From the NCBI GenBank assembly GCA_973895155.1, contig OZ316897.1, positions 2,480,001 to 2,544,000 of the forward strand: a DNA stretch of 64,000 nucleotides. The letters are read 5' to 3'. This stretch comes from Marsupella aquatica. Its lineage: Eukaryota; Marchantiophyta. Made by a program: the position numbers and the translations under genes. Below, piece by piece: positions 36,373 through 51,061 of the stretch (the stretch's first letter is position 1; every line of letters starts with the position of its first letter). Below the pieces are notes generated by a model. The model was not told the origin of the DNA and ran no database searches. It worked only from the letters and a program-made list of their open reading frames with translations.

Positions 36373-39091
36373 TTATTCATCTCGCCGCACTGCATCAGTC
36401 ATCCAGCAATGTTCATATGGCCCTTCCTCCTAAAAAATTAAGTTCCCACATCAGAATGAAGCATTGTAAAATTGTACTTGCCAGTCAACAGCCGCAGTAA
36501 ATGCCACCTGTCTGAAACTCAGCAATCATAACCATCCTTCGACAGAGAGTCCTCTGAAGTGAGTAAACTGACAGACGCGTTCAGTGAAGCACTCTGCCGA
36601 CCTAAGGAAGTAATTTTGAGAAAACTCCAAGGAGAAGGCACTTCATCCACAACCGACCCATCTCTGTCCATTCATGACTGATGTATCCTTGATCCTATTA
36701 GCAGGAACTATACTTTTGGGGGGCTGATAAAGCAGACTGACCTGACGAGTTAAAGACCATTGGAAGGTCGCTTGTTTACCGTTGTGCCCTTTTATTACTA
36801 CACGCTGCACAAACATCCATTAAAGGTGATATTGTTGCAGTCCAGCCCAATCAGTGAGGCACGACAAGTACGGTTTTCTCGGAAACCAAAGCATGCGTGG
36901 ACCAAACAAACTTGAAACTCTTAGACAGAAACAAGAAATCACGAGTGGAACGGTCGTCTTTGCAGAGGGCAGATTGTACTAAGCTTAGATTTCTGTATGA
37001 AAGTAATGACGTAGTGTGCACTGTAAAGTAACCACCTGCTGAAAGCGGTTACTGCTGATTGTGATTGTGCTCAGAATCTCTGCACTCGTATGCCCAATCA
37101 TGACCTGGAAGATTTACATCAGTAGATTAATGAGCACAATAACATCAAAATGGGAAGTAAGTACTCATGTTCAGGCCCCAATAGCAACTAAAGCTTTGGA
37201 CACATGAGCAAATTTCTTTCGCAACGCAGTGATCCTGGTTGACTCATACTACTCACATTGTATGCCCTGCCTTCTAGCATTTCCGAGAATCGTAGAAGAG
37301 GACCTGTGCGTGCTTTGTTGGTTGGTGAAGCGAATTCAAATCTGTTAAAATAATCAATGACTGACCTTCAGATATTCAACTAGAAAACAGAGGGAAGAAT
37401 TCATTACAAGGCAGAAAACGAGAACTCTGTTTCGAACATGACAAAGGATATCTGCGTAAAATTCATCTCATTCTTTCGATACATACACAGTGGCAAGATC
37501 ATTTTCTCGCAAAGCCTTCAGTTGTGCCTTAACAACGTCAGCAGGATGCACCTGAGGATTACAAGCAGTATCAGATTCAGATGGTTCTCAGATTAGTTTT
37601 ATGATGTTTGACGAGTCATTTAAAGTTTCGGAAATCTCTTCGAAGATTGGCAGAAACATTGACCAACAACAGAGATAAACGGCATGCTCGTCCTCATTGA
37701 CTTTGAAAGGTCTCCAAGAGCATGTTGGCCAATTTGCCCAAAATTAATGAATCACTAGTGAGATGGAGAACGACCGCAATTCAGGATCCTACATCCCACC
37801 TTTTCGACCTAGTCAAGGTAAGAGGACAAGGAGGAGCTACATGAAAAGCAAAATGAAAAGAGTACTTCAGAATAAATGACATTAGAGATATCTTAGAATG
37901 CCTAAACCAGAAATACATGGTTTAGGGTCACAAACCTCTGGATGTGGCTTTGTTGGTGGGGCCTGCTCACCACCCCTGTATAAAAAGTTCCACGTTATCT
38001 CAGCTTATTATGGTTGATCCACAAACACAGTACCACATGTCATTTCATTTCCTTTCGTTTCATTCCCTTATCTCACAGAAGAGAATGTGTCTCTTCACAC
38101 TTAATCTTATCTGACTACCTACTCGAAAGACTGTCTTATAACATTGACTGGGTGACAGATTTGTAAAGTTAATTGGACCAGGAGACAGAAAGTGTGAAAT
38201 GCAAGTTCTAAAGAAGATAAGAGCTAAATCTGAGCATCTTCAAGTGCTTGGCTTTCTGCAGCATTACTTATTTGTGTTCAACATCCACCGCTTTCTTTCA
38301 CATAGATGCTCATTGTTCTCAATCTCTGTACTCACTCCGAATTGATCCGCTGACCACATTACGATAAACCCGATCCCGTGTGATATACATTAGACTTTAA
38401 AGTTTAGTCACGGAGGTCTACTGGACCCAACTACGATCGCATCAGTCCAAAAATAGCTTCGGCTCCAGTTGTTAAGAAGTCATCTCCAATATCCAGTGAA
38501 GAACTCACTAAGTCGAAGCATGCCGTCTAAAACATAAATTTGCCCAGTATCTTACCCATTCTGACTTGGTAAAGTCTGATCTGAATCCGCTGTAGCTGCA
38601 GCAATGACAGCAATTTCTCGCCTTCCAAATGGACTGATCCTTCTTGCGCACCTGTCGCTGCAAGTGCCATACTCTGAAGGTGGCAACTGTCCAGGATGCT
38701 TCCTAGTTGCATCCAGGCCAATGCTTGAGCAAAGTGCCGAAATCCAATCGTCTCTAACAACAGAAACAGTTGACCTGCCTGCCCCCCTCCTCTTCGATCC
38801 CTCAGCACTGGCAACAAGGAATTGCGTGGAAAACTTTAAAGTCAATCTCTGTCCGGTTTTCAATGGCAAAGACCTACGCCGTGGTGGAGTTACGGGAGTA
38901 AATAGGGTAGCCCTGTGATACTCTTCTCCACTAGGATCCTGAAACTTGACGGGGCTTCGCCATCCACTGGAAGAAGGTAAGGGACCTGCATACTTCGCTG
39001 GACAAGACCATTCCGAACCACGGCATTGATCAATTCTACCCAGAGGTGTACTTCCCAGTGCAAGTAGGGCAACTGGACCATCCGATCCCAT
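36373..39091 (-). CDS. DUF4864 domain protein, probably plastid-targeted
   Basis: Eight exons were assembled by hand: 38556-39091, 38435-38503, 37936-37975, 37487-37551, 37257-37341, 37036-37104, 36742-36804 and 36373-36429. All have GT-AG borders and matching phases, totalling 984 nt or 327 residues. Residues about 216-322 form a DUF4864 domain: HPADVVKAQLKAL, FEFASPTNKARTG, LLRFSEMLEGRAYN, VMIGHTSAEIL, then RVVIKGHNGKQATFQW and a C-terminal CWMTDAVRR. This is the order seen in bacterial and plant DUF4864 proteins ('VxAQLxAL...FxFASPxxR...F..M...Y'). The function of the family is unknown. Exon 1 codes for a basic, Ser/Arg-rich N-terminal half that could include a plastid transit peptide, but its first residues are not typical, so the start is the least certain part. 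Other frames across exon 1 are shadows. Confidence 0.82.
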
Positions 39092-42000
39092 AATTTATCT
39101 TTCCAGGCCTCAGAGGGAAGAAGTTCCCTTAAATTCCAGAAAAAGAAACGACCCCTTTCAGGTCTCACTTTCTGACTATCAAGCAGTAGGCGTGCAATGC
39201 GGTCTATGGAAGAAGAAAGTATATGGATGACAAACTGCTCAACCGACGTTACGCCACGATCTCTTCGCCTCAAGTGCTTGATCATTAATCATAAAATCTT
39301 AGCCGGAATTCCAGAATGTAGACATATGTAATCGATAGAATCTGCAGACAAACGAAACACACGAGCAGTTGAGAAACTCAAATTCATGAATGCACGCAGA
39401 TGTTTCTATAGTACAGACGGACGTTACAACTTAGATTTTTGAAGCGTGGGTGCATCCAATACTGATCGCGACAAAAGCCTAGAGAAACCTGGTTTGAAGC
39501 AACTACGACTCGCACAATAATTGCTGTGACTATTCCATCAATTCCATTTAATCGATGTTAATGGATGGCAAACTTATTAGCTGCCGTTGGCCAACTACTG
39601 GAGTGGACTCGCTGGCCCATATTGTATCAAGCCTCCTAACGAGGATGTGACCCATGCATTGCATTTGATTTCGGGCTTTCTGTGACGAGGCTCAATCATT
39701 CATTCTCACCCAGTTGCAGTGTTATACAGTTAATACAAATTTGCCTCAACTACTACGCAACACAGGGAGGGTGCAGGAAGAAAAAGAGCACAATACCGCA
39801 CGGATATCATAATAATATTTCTAATTCTTCCTCAGCTTACGCACTTTCGAAACGATTTCCAGGATGAAATCGTAGCCTACCATTCTTTCATTCATATTCA
39901 TTCTCTGGATAAAATGGGCCGGATTGCTAGGGCAGAAGCTATCTCTATATGCATAATGTCACGGAAATGAAAAGGACAGAGAAGACGGAAATGATATATG
40001 ACACAGACTTCGTCCCCCTATCATGTCGAGTTACTCTCCATAGAACACACATCTATGGTGTGCAGCCAAATTGGGGACCAAAAGCTTCCTACTTCAATTA
40101 AACGAAGCAATGACTGCTCGAAGAGATCACCTATAAGGTTTGATTTAATCCTCGTTAATAATATTGATAGAACGCCGGCAAAGTACGGTTTGATGCGGTC
40201 AGGTAGGTGGGTAATTCGTTCGTAGCAATTTGCCAGCGACTTTATGCAAGCGGGTGGCAGGAAATTCTCTTCTCTCCTCCGGGTTTCAAGTACAAAACGA
40301 GGCCGATCGCAGCCTACCTGGATAGACTTTGCTTCTTCAACTCAAGAGTCTCACTAAATCCGCCTCCCTTTTAAAGCCCTTTTTCCCCGAAACAAACTAA
40401 GAAATTGGTTTGTTTCAACTGAATATTCACTACAATTCATACTCTTCAGCCCCGGCCCTCCTCTCGAAGTCCTTTCTGCCCCAACTAAACTAAGCAATAA
40501 CTTTACGTCTACTCAAGATTCTCGATAATTCTACCTCCTCCTCCCGAGTCGAAGTGCTTTCCTGCCCGACAACAAACTACAGAATCACTTTGCTTCGGCT
40601 CAAGATTCTGAAAATGATTCCTCCTCCTCGTCAACTTCGCTTCTCGAACTAAGTCTCTACTGTCCCGGAATGGCTTTGTTTCTGTCAAGAATGTCAATAA
40701 TTCCTCGTGCTGACCCACACTCTTGGAGTCCTTTCTATCATAAACAAGTAAAGGTGGCACGGTGGAAGCAGGGCGAGGATGAGCGACCGAAAGTAAAGCT
40801 GGCGCTGACTTTGACAAAAGGTGGTGCAAATTCGAACTACGGCCAAATTCGAACTCGTCCCTGTAGCGCAGAGTTGGAATCGTTGCAGTACACGAGTTTT
40901 AAGATGAAAAGATCAGCGCTGTTCTAATGTCCTGCCTTCGTTGAATCCCTTCCGGTAGCACGATCCTCCACGTTCTCGCTCCGGGGCTTGCGGGCCTATC
41001 TACCTCTCCTCTTCTATCCTGTGCCCGTCGTTAATTCATCAACTAGCGATACGTCCTGTTTTACTCTTTGCCTCCCTGCTTTCCCTTACCTTGAAGCACC
41101 AGGCTCCGTAGGAATGAAACCACCGCACTTCTGCTTCAGACTACAAATAAAATAATGCGTTCATCTGCTCCTAATTGCCACGCAGTACACCAGTAGTCTC
41201 GCAGGTGCATTCAGGGACGGTACTGTTCAGTGTACCACAGAAGTAGAGTGGAACGAGCTTCCCTTCAACAGTCGGTCAAGCCGGAATCCCGGACGCCAGG
41301 AAGCCAAACGTCAATCCGCACCGTCCACATGCAGCCAAAAAGCATGAGACCTCCGGTAAACACGGATCTGGCTGAGGAATACCGTATCTTTTTCTCCGAC
41401 AGACATTGCGTGTGTGCTATGCCCTCTCTCTCACCGATTAAGGACTCACACACGACAAGATTGTGGAGAACTCATCCGAAACAGTAGTACAAGAAAGAAA
41501 GGAAATTGAAGAAAGAAAGGCTCCAGAATGAGGAGCACCTGTTAGCTTCGATCAATTGGTGACCCGATTCCTCCGAGGTGTAGGCCCTGCACCGCAACCG
41601 CGCCACTCCCAGCCGTTCCTTGCCTTTCAATCCCTTACTTCACAACACACAATTGGCACCCGAAAGCGAGGGCCACACGCGGCGTCCTCGGTTCGTCAAA
41701 AGAAGCACACAGACTTCCATCAGTCTTTTCCTTCTCGTCTTGATCGATGAACACACTCCATCTGCCACAATCTTAGTACCAATCGGCAGCTACGAGTACG
41801 CAAAGTGTATGAAGAAAACAATTCCGAAGATGAGGAGACTGAACTTCAAACTTGAAGTGCAATAGTTTCGTCCCTCACCCGTTCATTGCTGGTGATGAAC
41901 AGCAATTAATGAACAGCAATTAAGTATCTTGCTCTGCGTTTCGACTTGCTGCCATGGATGGATGGATGGATCGATCGATCCACCGATTCAATGCATGAGA

Positions 42001-42242
42001 GCTGCTCAGTGAGCTTCTCGAGTTCGGAATTTTCTATGGTGGAAAGGGCAAATCCACTTTTCCCATCCATTGTTGTGACGAGAGAATCATGAATTGCTCT
42101 GCCACCGCCATCCCAATCCTGTGAGAGGGTTCCAGAAAAGCAATGACGACGTGGGGCCACCCAATTCCATGGAACCCGATAAGCAGGGCCAAAAGGAGAT
42201 TCCCAAAAGACTCCCACCCTAGCAAGAGTCATTTCCTGTGTG

Positions 42243-42500
42243 TAATGAGTGTTTGGTCTGGGTTTACTTGTCTATTGTATGCACAGGGTAATGAGTGGCA
42301 TAGGGTAATGAGTGTTTGGTATGGGTTTAGATGTCTGTAACCATGTGACCAGAAAATGAAGGTCAGGTGAACAGAAAATGAAGGTCAGGTATGTGTAGGG
42401 TTGTGACCAGAAAGTGAAGGTCAAGTATGCATAGGGTAATGAGTGTTTGGTCTGGGTTCACTAGTCTGTAACCCTGTGACCACCCTGTGACCAGAAAGTG
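42243..42500. repeat. Cluster of short degenerate direct repeats
   Basis: Three copies of TAATGAGTGTTTGGT followed by a TGGGTT block, and several copies of GACCAGAAA followed by GTGAAGGTCA or ATGAAGGTCA, are interspersed over about 260 bp. The higher-order unit is irregular, so it looks like a decayed minisatellite or part of a mobile element. Confidence 0.7.
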
Positions 42501-43513
42501 AAAAAATACTGACCAATGGCAGTTGGGAAATTTTTCTGAGCTTTGTGGGAATAGGTTTGAGACTAGAACCCCGGCCCAAACAGTCATTATCATAGGTAGT
42601 ACTTGCCTGGAAAGCTGGAGCTTAAATTTCCCACAGTGGCTGACTGGAAAAGTGGGGGACTGAAAAAATGGGGAACACCTGGTTTGACACACCCTATTAC
42701 ACAATGGTAGTGGTTTTAGGGCCTCTAGACAAATTCTTTTTTGTGACATTAAACTTTGCTACTGTAAGGCTTTAGTTTTTTTGCCATAGCTGGCAACTCT
42801 CAGCTCTTACATTAGATCTTCTGGGGTTTTGCTGTTGTTTCCTCATCTATATTTAGTTTCTTGCCTTTGGATCCTATCTCCTTGTTTTGTGCTTTTTGTT
42901 CTTTGACAGTATAATATACTGGTAACTCAATTGTGAAAGAAGAGCCCTCTTAAGTGAAGTATAAGGGCTTCAATGGTAAAAAAACTGACCAAAATGTTCA
43001 GTCAAGTTGAGACATTCTCATAGATTGCTTAGGAAAAAATGCTTGTAGATCATGAAAATCTATTTATAAACTATGTAAAATGAGGGCTGGATAATATCGG
43101 GTTTTGTTAAATTAGTAAAATGTTGATAATCTTTTAGTATTCTGGAGTTTGGACATCTTCTATCTAGGATAGGTCTATCGATATATATCTCAATGGGATA
43201 TCTCACATTACCGAAAAACAAAAAAGGCTAAACCAGAAGACATGATCCCAACAGACCAAAGACCCAGTAAATGGGAGAACACAAGAGACAAAACCCAGGA
43301 GGACCAGAAAGCCAAAAAGCCTCACTGATAACCCCCTACAACAGCAAATGATCTCTTTAAGTTCTAGTGAGCAGCAAACAGAAAAGCCTAGTAAGGCTCT
43401 GGAGTAGAACTGATCGATGTAGTATGATTGTATATGCATCAACCTGTTACAAAAGCTTTCAAATGATTGTTTTGCCATCCGCAACTCCACTTGCCAGTAC
43501 CAATGGATTATTT

Positions 43514-43590
43514 GCTTCCCTATTTGGCCATTTAGGCTAGATTACCTATGATGCTTCCCTATTTGGCCATTTAGGCTAGATTACCTATGA
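43514..43590. repeat. Perfect 39-bp tandem duplication
   Basis: GCTTCCCTATTTGGCCATTT followed by AGGCTAGATTACCTATGA occurs at 43514 and again at 43553 with no mismatch. Non-coding; recent slippage or duplication. Confidence 0.9.
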
Positions 43591-44590
43591 CTGGGAGTAC
43601 AATGTCATGCTCCCATGGACCCTAGATAGAAACCATGCAACCAGAATGGACTAATTAGCAGAATATATTCTGTGACATTGTGAGTAGAATGCCCCGGTTG
43701 CAAAATCCCATGGGGGGCATTTCGACAAACATATAGGTCGATCAAGGGCTCATATTAGTGGGATACAGGTTCCAGTGTTGAGATTACACCAAAGCTAATA
43801 TTCCTTTAATTCACTCAACAAAAAGTCAACATGTTCAAAAGTTGAATGGGACCTATATGTCACCTTAAAGTCCATACTTATTCCAAGAATCTAAGGAATG
43901 TTCCAACAGCTGCATGGATTGTGCTATGTGCACTAGCAACTCTATACGCATCCATTAACCAGAGATATCTTCGAGATCTTTAAAGTTCTACACTTTCCTG
44001 ACCATACTGAATATGTCCAATCCAATTTGTTACTGTTCCCTTAGAAAAGCAAATTTTGGTAATTTGTCGTAGTAATTAAAATATATGTGTACCGACAGTA
44101 TTCAATACCCAGCACTATCTTCTTCATGACACCAGATAGTTTTCTGAACTAAGGCATTCCACATTTTTCTGAACTAAGACATCCCACGTCCCTGCAGCTA
44201 GCTATTCTTGGTCTAATAAACAAAGGAACCAATTAAGTACTGTATTCAACACTCTTTTGTCCCGTGACATACAGCCGTACTGTAAAAAAGTCATTGCGAG
44301 TTGTTACTGAAAATATTTTGCTTAGGAAGGTATTCATTATGATAATAGAAAATGCAGAAAAAGTGCATACAACTCACAAGGACTCGTCAAACTTGGCCAG
44401 GACAAAGCACAAGTTTTCTTATGTATTTACTAGTAGGAAGCAGGTTTCCTTCTGTACTTTGGGCAGGTGGCACTTCCAGCATGCTTGGAAGCCTGACTGT
44501 TACAACTATGTCCGGTCACATCTGGACAGTTAATTTTGGCAAGTAATCACCAAAGCTGTTAAAAATTCATCTTTTTAACATTCATAACAC

Positions 44591-44710
44591 ACTTCACCTG
44601 GTAGCAAAGGTGCAAAGTTCACTTCACCTGGTAGCAAAGGTGCAAAGCTCACTTCACCTGGTAGCAAAGGTGCAAAGTTCACTTCATCTGGTAGCAAAGG
44701 TGCAAAGTTC
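44591..44710. repeat. Minisatellite, four copies of a 30-bp unit
   Basis: The unit starts ACTTCACCTGGTAGCAAAGG and ends TGCAAAGTTC. It is repeated at 44591, 44621, 44651 and 44681 with two single-base changes. Because 30 is a multiple of three, it is open on both strands (QSSLHLVAKV on plus; FAPLLPGEV on minus). It lies about 0.9 kb past the RPT4 stop codon and is not part of that gene's coding exons. Confidence 0.92.
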
Positions 44711-45565
44711 ACGTAGAAAGGAAACACTGGCAGGAAGTAGCATGGGGAAGCCCGAGCTGAGCGCATCAGCACTCTTGCCTTGGAACTCCAGATTTATAAC
44801 AATAACAATTGACAGTAGACAAACACGTGTCCTCAAAGTGCAAAAGTACACAGAAAACTGGTTGTCCTATGACGTGATTGATCTGTACAGAAGCAATAGT
44901 TCTCCGTGGAATTCAGGTGCCAGAACCGATTGGAAAATTAGTCATTGTCTGCATGGTGCTTGACTCGTGTATAGAAACGATTAGAGACTGCAGTATCTAT
45001 GTAAGACAAATTACGCCAGTCTCTTGAGATAAATGTGCTCAGGTTCATGAAGGGTCCCATGGGAAAGAAGGGCCGAAACTTTAAAACTTAGAAAATTCAA
45101 GGTCTATGTATTCCCACAAAAACGGCAGTGGCTGTAACCAGTGTATGATTCTCCATCCAAACCAAACAGTGCGAGACACAGAATTGGTGCTGCTTTTCAT
45201 TGAGCTTTCAATTTCTTGAAAGCTTTTAAGAACATAGTGAAGGCTAATCATTGTTGCAACATTTCTCCTGTATAATTCGGTGGTCAACTGCAAGAGTCCT
45301 CAAATCTGTACAAAACTGTCATTCTGGTTCAATTTGGAACCGAGTCAGAGAATGACCCAATGTAGCGTACCACTCGTAGCGCCCAACCGTTTCCTTCTAA
45401 AAGTACTTTGTTTGAGAAAGAGAAAGCAGGAGTGCTTGGCACCATCAGCCGGAACATATTGGAGTTCTCCACGTAGCAGGAGGCCATAAGCACACTTCTG
45501 CGTAGTAGCCCTCCTAGATGAACCACCATGAATTAAGGAACAACTATCTAGAGGTTGTAATTGTC

Positions 45566-48914
<3,349 letters not shown>

Positions 48915-50593
48915 CGCGCTCCTCGATCAGCTCCCCTAGTTGTCGAGTCTGAATCACGACGGACGCACGGTCTTTCTCTTCGAATGATCGCCTCCCAACG
49001 CTTCTCGTCCGAAACTTCCGAGGGTGAGCACTGAACAAGGTCTTGCTTGGGCTTTGGCAAGGCCTGCGTGTACTAGCCTCATTACACGTTCCTTGAACGT
49101 TACATGTTCCATAGAAAAGAGCAGCATAGAAAACCTTGATTACACCTTCCTGATTACACCTTCCTTAAAAGTTACATGTTCCTTGAACGTAAAGTAAAAT
49201 AAAATAAAATAAAATAAAACCTTTGCCCCATCCCTGCCCTTTGTGTGCACCCACGCTCCACATCCCTGTTTTTTTCTCCCTCCACCCTCACTCCCCATCC
49301 CTATTTTTTTTGGCTGCACCCTCACTTTCATTTATGCCCTCAATCAGAGTTACAGTCTTGAGATTTCACTTTATACAATAGGCCTAGGGAGTAGGTTTTG
49401 ATTGTGTATAAAACTAGTTTTTTCACTAGCCTCCACAATGGTCATGGCATATGACCATGTGCCATGACCATTCTTTATGGCAAAAAATCATTGAAGTATG
49501 AATTTGGTAGTCCTTAACTTTTTGTGTGTAACCAAGAGTGCAGAGTTATAAGGTTCATCAAATTTGGAGCTTTGAGATGCCCAGTGTTCATAATAGGGTG
49601 TCTCAAATTCGGGTCATTAGTGAAAGTTATTGATTTGTGGTATATACGATAACTCTGGTTATGAAATCCAATTATAGAGTTTTAAAAAAGCGGGGAGTTA
49701 GCATTGATCTGCCCCATACGACAGGAGTTACAACCTCACCTGTCTCATAGCATGCATTCATTTTTCTTTCATTCTTGATCAGCCATTGTAATGCACCAGC
49801 AATCACCATGTCAGAAGCAAATGCCACATGCCTTCAGCCATGGTGTTTTGGAGTTCTGGATTTCCGGATTTTTGAATTTGCGCTTAAAGTTGTGAGAAAG
49901 TTATGGGTTAAGGGTTGAGACTCTCCCATAACATTTGAATTATTGAAAGGCCTTATCTGTCGTCTTGTTAAGGCCAAGCTTTGAGAGGCCCTAATATGGC
50001 CGTCAAAACCTTTCTCTCATAAGTTATCAGCGCGCCATAAGTTCCACCTGCCCTAAATACAAAAAGAAACTGATTCCTTGCCATGTCTGGCTTTACATGT
50101 AAAGCTTGACTCATGGGTGTGTTCTGAGTTCTGTAGTTCGTCCGTTCGTCAATTCGTTTCTGCTTTGGTAGCACGAAGAAAGGTGCGGGCTACTGTAAGC
50201 TCAAGGCTCAAGAGACGCTCGATTAGACATTGGAGAGGAGGAGATTCAGATTGCAGAAGTAGCGTGAGCGAGGGACGGAGAAGGTACTTTGCACGAATTC
50301 GGTTGTGTTGTGTATTGGGAAAATTACTCTGTTGTGTGGCGTTTCAATTGACTTGAAAAAGAGGCAGGGTTAAGGGTTTCTATTTTGACTTGTTTTCAAT
50401 CATGTTCTTCTGCTTGTCGATGCGTTTATCGACTGGAACAAGCGTTGTGGAATACGTCCTGGGCTGGAGGGTTGCTTCTCGAAACACCTTGCCCTGATTG
50501 GGGCTCGGCGGTCTAGTTAGGTTGACTTGACCAGTCCTTGAGCAGATGGATGCCAACGATATTGAATAATTTATGCTTGTTAATAATTTCAGG
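48915..50593. other. Divergent intergenic region between RPT4 and the small membrane protein gene
   Basis: The two genes are transcribed away from each other, so both promoters lie here. A TAAAA pentamer repeat is found around 49192-49218. A 5' non-coding exon of the microprotein gene is likely: GGAGAAG|GTACTT near 50284 could be its donor, and TTTCAG at 50587-50592 its acceptor just before the ATG. No protein-coding gene is seen. Confidence 0.5.
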
Positions 50594-51061
50594 ATGGCAA
50601 AGGCATTGGATGTTGTTTACAAAAGTGTGACTGCGGTTCTTGGGTTGGCCACCGTTGTCGTCGGGGTCAATCTCAGCATGAATATCTACAGAGGAATTTC
50701 ATGGCACTACGAACAGAAGGTACGAATCTTGGACTGGTGATTCTTGAGATGCTTCTGTTAGCGGAGGATCAGGACAATTTCGACCTACTTTATAGATATG
50801 ACCAGGGGGGTCGGGGGGCTTTAAAGATGACAGCTATTGGAGCATCTAAGCGGAGTCAACCTTCCTAATTTCATTTTGTGTTCTTTACTCTTAGAAATTA
50901 TTGAGTCTCATAGAGTAACAACGGGTATGTCTGGCAGTGCCGAGTTATGTTTGCAAAGAAGACCTCTCGAATCTTGTTTATGAATTATTTCACCAACATG
51001 TGTGCTACACTTTTGCCAGGCTGAGGAGCAGAGGCAAGAGCGTTTGCCACAGCCGGAGTAG
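50594..51061 (+). CDS. 55-residue single-pass membrane microprotein
   Basis: Two exons, 50594-50719 (126 nt, donor AAG|GTACGA) and 51020-51061 (42 nt, acceptor TTTTGCCAG), are in phase 0 and give 55 residues. A splice acceptor (TTTCAG) sits just before the ATG, pointing to a 5'-UTR intron. The protein starts MAKALDVVYKSV, has a hydrophobic helix (about 12-30), then NIYRGISWHYEQK and a charged tail AEEQRQERLPQPE. The layout (short N-terminus, one helix, Tyr-Arg-Gly-x-x-Trp-His motif, acidic/Gln tail) is reminiscent of small subunits and assembly factors of organelle inner membranes, but I do not recognise a named family. If splicing failed, the first exon would read on for only a few codons. 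Codon choice and clean splice sites favour a real gene. Confidence 0.7.

Larger units (their letters stand above)
39092..45565. other. Long intergenic region between DUF4864 and RPT4
   Basis: This contains the DUF4864 upstream region and the RPT4 3' flank; no gene is supported. At 42243-42500 short blocks recur (GGGTAATGAGTGTTTGGT three times; GACCAGAAA-GTGAAGGTCA several times), so this is a decayed repeat. A perfect 39-bp duplication lies at 43514-43590 and a 4 x 30-bp minisatellite at 44591-44710. A minus frame at 43203-43490 is Phe/Leu/Cys-rich and compositionally like the one at 919-1299. Both may be fragments of old mobile elements, but I cannot show that. Confidence 0.45.

Noticed and set aside
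36474-36505. Possible extra DUF4864 exon (VAFTAAVDWQ between AG and GT)
   Set aside because: Exon 7 joins the last exon directly in phase 0 and matches the family without it; at most a rare cassette exon.
37036-37341. LHC/ELIP-like chlorophyll-binding motif (EMLEGRAYN...MIG)
   Set aside because: Spacing after Gly-Arg does not fit the LHC helix motif, and flanking exons match DUF4864 from end to end.
38890-39285. 131-codon minus-strand open frame with protein-like composition
   Set aside because: It overlaps exon 1 of the DUF4864 gene in another frame, has no domain, and its end does not connect to the well-supported downstream exons. The other frame does, with phase 2.
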